From Desmodus rotundus (Eukaryota > Chordata > Mammalia > Chiroptera > Phyllostomidae): 64,000 nucleotides of DNA. Position 1 is the stretch's first letter. Each line of letters opens with the position of its first letter. Under the pieces are notes generated by a model, which saw nothing but the letters and a program-made list of their open reading frames with translations, was not told the DNA's origin and ran no database searches. The position numbers were made by a program, and so were the translations under genes. The stretch is from contig NC_071389.1 of the NCBI RefSeq assembly GCF_022682495.2, positions 184,621,556-184,685,555 of the forward strand, in the 5' to 3' direction. Of the stretch, positions 58,247 through 64,000 are shown piece after piece.

Positions 58247-58479
58247 TTTTAAATTTTTTTTTATTTATTGACTTTAGAGAGAGAGGAAGGGAGAGTGGGG
58301 GGGGCAGGTGAAGGAGAGAGGGGAGGAAAGGAGGGAAGGAGAAAGAAACATCTATTTTTGTTGTTCCACTTATTTATGCATTCATTGGTTGACTATTGTA
58401 TATGCCCTGACTGGGTATCAAACCCACGACCTTGGTGTATTAGGATGATGCTCTAACCAACTGAGCTACATGGTCAGGG
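58247..58479 (-). mobile_element. Older VES-like SINE, minus orientation
   Basis: 'tttttatttattgactttag' tail, an expanded GGGA/GAGA purine tract, 'ttgttgttccacttatttat', 'gccctgactgggtatcaaac', 'ccaactgagctacatggtca' head. Flanked by a 14-bp duplication with one mismatch (58233-58246 and 58480-58493). Confidence 0.92.
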
Positions 58480-58724
58480 TCACTGTATCTTCTAAACAGC
58501 CCTTTCAGAGACTGTCTGCCTATGAGTTTTGTAGAAGAAATTCACGAAGGCCTGGAGCTGTGAAGTGTGTCCAAGGGCACAAAGAAGGCTGGTGGAGAGC
58601 GAAGCCATGGAGACGGGTGCTGCACTCCCAAGTCGGTCCGGAGCTGCCCTTGGTCAGAGTGGCTTGTTCTTTTGCAGAGCAGGCGTCGCACCTTCCCCTT
58701 CTCTTGTGCCATGTCCCCAAAGAC

Positions 58725-58860
58725 ACTCAGACTGTCAGCTCCATGAGAACAGGAATTTTTATGTTTTTCTTGATGGCTAATTACATCTGCAGTGCCTTCG
58801 ACAGTGCTTGCTGCATGGTTGGTGCTCAACAAATGTTTACTGAGAACTGAACAGACCCAG
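58725..58860 (+). repeat. L2 LINE, 3' end
   Basis: 'actgtcagctccatgagaac', 'cagtgccttcgacagtgctt', 'ggttggtgctcaacaaatgt' follow the L2 tail. Confidence 0.72.
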
Positions 58861-58864
58861 GGCG

Positions 58865-59590
58865 CCTCCAGTACCACCTTCCATCCATGCGACAGTGAGA
58901 TCTTCCTTAGGAGGGCCGGGAGTGAGCCTGAACAGACCCGGGGAGGAAGTTTTTACTGGGAAGTTAAGGACTCCTGACTCACGGCAAGACTTGTGTGTCA
59001 ACCAAGATGAGGAAGGAACTGGGAGACCCTGGATGGAGTTACATCTTGAGATACGTCTGAGGGTCGGTCTTTTAGTGTTTAATTCCCAGTTTGGATGACA
59101 ATTAAAACAACTAAAATCCTAGAACTCCAGAGGTTCCTAGAATTGTGGCAACCATCTATGATGGGTTTAACAACCAACAGTCTAATTCAAGTTTTGCAAT
59201 ATTCTGATTTTGAGGTACAACAGCACAAGACAGCATGTGCAGCTGCATACGTACACACACACACATATAGATTTGCCAACCTCTGTCTTATGTGGGAAAT
59301 TCAAGGTTAAAACAAACAGAAACCACCTCCATTCCTACTTCCCTAATAACGCGGTTATTCAGCCACTCACCGTCGTTTAACTGCATTGAGCCTCACTGCT
59401 TTCTGTAAAAAAAAACCTTCTGCTTTATACAAAGGACACACAATGAAATAGGCAAAAACATGCCCTGAAAACCAGGAAGTAGTCTTGTCAACAGTGGGCC
59501 TGTGCCTACTGTTTTCACTCTGTGAGCGGGAAAGGTGAGCAGCCCGTGCCCCAGCCCCTGGCTCAGCAACCTGTGCTTTTGAGGGAGTCT
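58865..59590. other. Intronic DNA without recognised feature
   Basis: A short CA run at about 59253-59266 is the only simple feature seen. Confidence 0.4.
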
Positions 59591-59599
59591 AGGAGAGCC

Positions 59600-59735
59600 T
59601 GTGACTCAGCTTCTTTATCTGTAACAGAAGGGTTGATGATGTACTCGGCTCCTAGAGCTGTTGGGGAGATTTGATGAGATCGTGCACCTAAAGCACTTAC
59701 GAGAGGCCCAGCACATGAGAAATGCTAAAAAAAAA
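59600..59735 (+). repeat. MIR SINE fragment
   Basis: 'tgtgactcagcttctttatc', 'gatttgatgagatcgtgcac' and 'aaagcacttacgagaggccc' match plus-strand MIR. Confidence 0.65.
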
Positions 59736-59739
59736 ACCC

Positions 59740-61560
59740 CCAAAACAAAAACAAATGTCGATTCTGGCCAATTAGAAGCTTCCTGAGCAGTAGAGGGAAT
59801 TGTGGGCAGCTCTCCTCAGTAACTGGCTGGCATGAGGTGTGGGCAGGAAAGCAGGGCCCACAACCTGAAAATGTGGTCGCCCAGGAAGTCACTTTGCCAG
59901 ACAGAGAGGAACTAAATAGATGAGCTTTGGGGGGTAGGTGTTTCCTTTTCTTCCCTCTTTCCCTTCCACCGTTTCTTCCTTCCTTCCATTTTTTTCTTTT
60001 TTCCTATTTAATTAAGCCACAGAATTCAGGACTGCCTGGGAGGAGACGTTAGGGCAGCTGGGAGTCCAGCTGGGAGATGATGAGGGAACATGGCTAGGCC
60101 CCTGCTATTCCACCCCATCAGCTCCATTCTTCCCCAATTAGCGGCAGCAGTGAGGGGGTGACCCCCAGGCCGAGTCCCACTTCCTGCTACTACACAAATG
60201 CAAACACTGGCTGTCAGTGGCCAACGGCCTCCTCCTGCCTGTGCATTGCAGCCCAGGAGGTGGGCCCAGGACCACACCACCCCAGCCTCCGTGGGCCCGT
60301 GGTCAGTGCTGTGCCAGGCTCCTTTCACATGACAAAAACAGGAGTGGTTCCTTAGGGAAGATTTTATAAGAGGAGACTTAATTCTGTCTTCCCGTGGGTC
60401 ACTCCTTTGATTATTCAGGCTTGGGATAGGGGCAGGCGAGGTGTCACCATTTCATTTTTTCCTTTCTCAACTAACAAAATTTCCTCTCACCTCTTTGAAC
60501 CGGACCCAGGTCTCTTCCTTTTTAAAACTCTGCCTCAAAGACATCTTTTTCATTTTACCTTAAGAATGAACTTTAATGGTCTAGTTTTTTAAAAAAACCA
60601 TTTCTTCATGTAATAGAAGTGAATCTGTGAGGCTTCTTATATCTTACACCTTTTGAACTTGAAATTTTTTTCTAAATCATTTCCCTCTGGGCGAGGCATT
60701 ATTACTTTCTGCCCATATAAATACTGTCGTCCGCAGTTTTCTCTCTTCGACCACGAAGCATGATTTATATTTAAAAAAACACATTCGGATACTCAAAACT
60801 CTAAATATTGCCTCACATATTAAATAACCTATGCTGGAAAATGCAGAAGCATATAAAATATTAAATAAACCCCATGTAAACATAATCATCTGCATTTGAC
60901 CGAGGAGGAGCCAAAAGCTCAGGAGAAATGAACGCCCTGCACCCGTCAGGGAGAGAGCAGCCGGGCCGACGTCAGCGCCAACATGTGTCCACCGCCCAAC
61001 TCTTCCCTGGGCCGCAGAAAGATACACTCGGATATTTATGCATGCCAGGTGTTTCAGACGTTGCAAACTTTTTCGTATTCAACAAAATAAATATTTCTTT
61101 TACGTAAAGGAGATCCAAGAAACAGGTACCTTTTTTCTGAGGAGTATTTTTTTAAAACCCAATTCTTACCTACATTGAAATTCTATACAGTGATCCATCT
61201 CGATCCAGATAAATTAATTTAGCTCCACAGTGGGAACAAGTTCTGGAAATGAAGCAATTGAAGCCTAACCATGTTATCCATGCAAATGAATGCAGTGTGA
61301 CTTCTGCCGCAGGACTGAAAGGGTTCACACACTGTCACGCGTCCCGGGTCTTTAGGGACGAGGTTCAGTATTTAATGAGGTATGCTTCCATAATATTTTA
61401 ATTCTAAACAGAGCTATTTGGGAAATCTAGGACATTTATAGTAACATTTAGTATAAATTTAAAACATTTAAATAGCTTTGCTCAGCAAATATAGCTCATT
61501 ATATCCTTTCAGCAAAGTCAAGTGATTCTGAAGGCCGGGTATGCCAATAGTTCCAACACC
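59740..61560. other. Intronic DNA without recognised feature
   Basis: Includes pyrimidine-rich TTCC-type stretches (59.94-60.0 kb), a GC-rich patch (60.05-60.32 kb) and AT-rich sequence. No exon or repeat family recognised. Confidence 0.4.
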
Positions 61561-61574
61561 ACCAGAGACTGCAC

Positions 61575-61965
61575 CCTGGTATGGGCTGAATTGTGTCCCC
61601 CTACCTCCCGGCAATTCCTATGTTGTGCCCTATAACGCTCAGTGCCTCTGAATGTAATTCTGTTTGGAGACAGGGACTTCGAAGAGGTAACTGAGTTAAA
61701 ATGCTGCTGCTGGGGTGGGGCCTAACCCAATATGACTGATGTTCTCTTATAAGAGGAGGAGATTAGGCCACAGACATCACAGAGGGATGGATGATCTTGT
61801 TATGACAGTGACAAAGTGGCCATCTACAAACCAAGGAGAGCGCCTCAGAAGAAACCAAACATTCTGACACTTGGACCTGCACCCTCCAGAACCGTGAGAA
61901 AGTACATTTCTGTTGTTTGAGCTGCCCGTCTGTGGTACTTTGTTGTAGCAGCTCTTATACTTATT
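61575..61965 (+). repeat. Probable solo LTR of an old ERVL/MaLR-type element
   Basis: The text begins 'tggtatgggctgaattgtgt', then a 'gtttggagacagggacttcg' block, 'ctgctggggtggggcctaac', 'ccatctacaaaccaaggaga', 'ctccagaaccgtgagaaagt' and 'gtctgtggtactttgttgta'. This order is common to an old mammalian LTR-like repeat of about 0.4 kb. The exact subfamily is uncertain. No internal retroviral genes are present. Confidence 0.5.
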
Positions 61966-62129
61966 TTCTCACTCCAGCTTCAGGGCCTGTGTTTCCACAG
62001 ACTTTTGGTTTCTTCTTTCTGCCAACAATACAAAGACAGGCAGATCTGGAAGGAAGAATCCGGACAAGGTGAGAATACCCATCTTGTAAGTGGGTAAGAC
62101 TACAGGAAACACCATTTCTCCCTTGTCTG

Positions 62130-62378
62130 CCCAGGAAACCCATCCTGACTCCCCCAGACTTACAGTGGATTCTTCTTCAGAGCCTTCCACTCCTGGGGCA
62201 GAGCCCCTGCTACACCTGTACACCCATCCCAGCACCCATCACCCCGGCTAGAATTGTTTCCATTGCTGATGCCTTCCCCCTCTTGTGAGTGCTTGGAAGG
62301 GAGCGACTCCTCTTTGTAGCCCAGAATTTGACACCTAGAAGGTACTCATTAAATGTTGGTTTAATGAATGCATACATG
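62130..62378 (+). repeat. L2 LINE, 3' end
   Basis: A 'cagagccttccactcctggg' block, 'gcttggaagggagcgactcc', 'aaggtactcattaaatgttg' and 'gtttaatgaatgcatacatg' match the L2 tail. Confidence 0.65.
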
Positions 62379-62546
62379 AAATTAAAAGATTTCCACTGCT
62401 CTTGGTATAAGCCTGGGATAATTAAGTCCCAACACAATAGTATAGCTGAATTCATTTGTTGAGAAAAGTATTAGATGATATGAAGCTAAAAAATGTAATA
62501 GAATCTATAGAAAGAAATTACCTATTGATGAGTTTAACAGAAAGTA

Positions 62547-62780
62547 CAGCTGACCCTCGAACAATGTGGAATTAGGGGCACTGACCACCTGTGTAGTTGA
62601 AAACCCAGGTATAACGTAAGTCGCCCACACCTTTCCAATACACGAGTTCCCACTGCCAGCTGACCCTAGAGCAATGACGGTTTGAACTGAATGGGCCAAG
62701 TGAACCATGGCCAGTTGAAGACAAAGTTGAGTATGAGTGGGTTCACTCAGTTCAAGCTCATGTGGTTCAGGGGTCAACTG
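62547..62780. mobile_element. Tigger/pogo-type non-autonomous DNA element with a duplicated end
   Basis: Terminal inverted repeats CAGCTGACCCTCGAACAATG (62547) and the complement of CAGTTGACCCCTGAACCAC (ending 62780) are flanked by TA on both sides (62545-62546 and 62781-62782), the target type of the Tc1/mariner superfamily. A second left-end copy starts at 62657 (CAGCTGACCCTAGAGCAATG), so the element is internally duplicated or nested. Confidence 0.75.
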
Positions 62781-62789
62781 TAACTGAGG

Positions 62790-63450
62790 ATGAGATCACG
62801 ACAAAGGTAGGAGCAGAGACTGTGGCACAGCACATGACAATGGAACAGGGCTGCACCCAGTAAGAAGAAGAATCAAAGGAGGCAGTTGTTCTGAACCGAG
62901 ACCACCTCATGAAGTTTAAGAAGCAAAGATTCAAAGAATACTCCATGTGCAGGTGGAAAAGATGGTCCCAATCCTGGTGGCAACAACAATTTTACTCTCT
63001 AATAAACGGAATCATGAGAGAATCCTGAACAAGCAGATAAAAGTGAACCACGTGTGAGTTCTCTTCTAAAGGACAGCAAAAGCAGATGAGCTCGTGTTAA
63101 TGGATTACGGGAGGGGGAAAGGAGGTGATCCATCACGGCACCCAGGGGTGGAGCAGAGGCCCGCTGGCTGGTGAGCAGGAGATGGAGCCAGTCAGGATGA
63201 CCTGGGGATGGTGTGAGTAGAGAGCCCCAGGTAACAGGCAGCAGGGAGATTGCCTTCCTTCCGCCAGCCTCTCCTCCCCATCACCACCATCCTCTACAAA
63301 TTAAGAGTCTGTTCAATGTAAGACATACAGAATCAAGGAATCCAAGAACTTAGGCCCAGCAAAATGAGGCAGAAGGAAAAGAGAGTGAGTCCTGATTTTT
63401 CAAACAATAAGAGTGACCCCAGAAATCGTCTGGCAAGGTCGCAATATTGT
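62790..63450. other. Intronic DNA without recognised feature
   Basis: Purine-rich, unique-looking sequence; no gene or repeat family recognised. Confidence 0.4.
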
Positions 63451-63459
63451 GAGAGTAAT

Positions 63460-64000
63460 AAAAAATCTGTTAACATTTAGACGAAGTAAACCCAAAAGTA
63501 ATAAGAAGCTGAGCTTTATGAAGGAAACAAATTTTTTAAAAAGGCTTGCTAAATTTGATTGCTTTTTCTGATAGAATTACAAGATGACTAGTTTAAGGGA
63601 ACGGAGCAGATGTGATATATCTGTTTTATTGGAGCATTTGGAAAAACATCTCGCACGATTTCCTTGGTGAAATAAGTGACTTGGGCTTGAACATGGACTC
63701 AGGGGATCATAAATGAAGAGTAACAAAACTTTACAATCAATCTCATGGGGAGGAAGGTGTTTAGAGGTGACACAGGGCTCCTACTGTTCAGGGTGCATAG
63801 AACATTCTTTTTAATGACCTGTGGAAACAGAAGGATGAGAGCGGGGGACCAGAAACGTGGAGATTTATTAAACAAAGGAATGAGAAACTTGGTTAAAATC
63901 ATCTGAATATAGAAAAAAGAAAAGCTCACAAAGATATTTAGAAAAGTAAATGTACTTGGAAGAATATTTGCAAAAAATGCACACATAAAAGGAGAAAGAA
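63460..64000 (+). repeat. L3/CR1 LINE fragment, runs off the window
   Basis: 'gcagatgtgatatatctgtt' and 'ttggaaaaacatctcgcacg' correspond to the CR1-type 'DVIYLDFSKAFD' region. 'gtgcatagaacattctttt' and 'taatgacctg' resemble the 'LFNIFINDL' block, in the same order as in the copy at 32.6 kb. No intact frame. Confidence 0.5.

Larger units (their letters stand above)
20636..64000 (-). other. ANKS1B: ANKS1B intron upstream of the SAM2-end exon (partial)
   Basis: The acceptor of the SAM2-end exon closes an intron that reaches the right edge of the window, so it is at least 43.4 kb. The exons expected further upstream (rest of the tandem SAM domains, the short AIDA-1 first exon) were searched for on the minus strand and not seen. 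It contains nearly all the young mobile elements of the window. That this whole stretch is intron assumes no unseen small exon. Confidence 0.75.

Noticed and set aside
1..64000. CRISPR arrays, operons, bacterial or phage systems
   Set aside because: The spliced exons, SINEs and LINEs show mammalian nuclear DNA; no such structure is present.
20636..64000. Further ANKS1B exons (tandem SAM start, AIDA-1 first exon)
   Set aside because: No minus-strand frame with the expected residues was found, so they probably lie beyond the right edge.

Overview
The window is nuclear DNA of a mammal and almost certainly of a bat. It is mostly non-coding, its few real exons are short with GT-AG borders, and it carries at least ten copies of the tRNA-derived VES SINE, which is a bat family. 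Older mammal-wide repeats (MIR, L2, L3/CR1, L1M, hAT and Tigger-type DNA elements) fill much of the rest. I saw no HeliBat-like Helitron copies, which weakly argues against a Myotis-like vesper bat. Species and chromosome cannot be read from the sequence.

Only one host gene is supported. Two consecutive coding exons on the minus strand (20528-20635 and 18097-18276) encode 36 and 60 residues of ANKS1B (AIDA-1/EB-1), a neuronal post-synaptic scaffold with ankyrin, tandem SAM and PTB domains. The first exon is the end of the second SAM domain and the start of the linker. The second continues the linker toward the PTB domain. Both exons start and end in phase 0. The window therefore reads, in gene order from right to left: at least 43.4 kb of an upstream intron, the SAM2-end exon, a 2.25 kb intron, the linker exon, and at least 18.1 kb of a downstream intron. 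I found no other ANKS1B exon, no second gene and no RNA gene.

The richest region is 50.3-58.0 kb. An old plus-strand L1 that has lost its reverse-transcriptase core (50.3-53.1 kb) faces a complete minus-strand half-L1 (HAL1-like) element (53.4-55.3 kb) with a GC-rich 5' UTR, a single ORF1 and a perfect 16-bp target-site duplication. The HAL1 landed inside one copy of an old ~0.3 kb sequence. A second, inverted copy of that sequence lies at 57.63-57.96 kb and preserves the uninterrupted form. An L2 split by a VES SINE lies between them. Elsewhere there are two short 3' fragments of the same L1/HAL1 3' UTR type (39.97 and 44.89 kb), a nested SINE pair (31.65-32.08 kb), an AT-rich tandem and inverted repeat (34.25-34.55 kb) and a 34-base G run (41.26 kb).

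I found no new gene system. The observations most worth checking are the HAL1 with an ORF1 lacking part of its C-terminal domain, its insertion into one arm of an inverted repeat, and the pair of frame-neutral ANKS1B exons.
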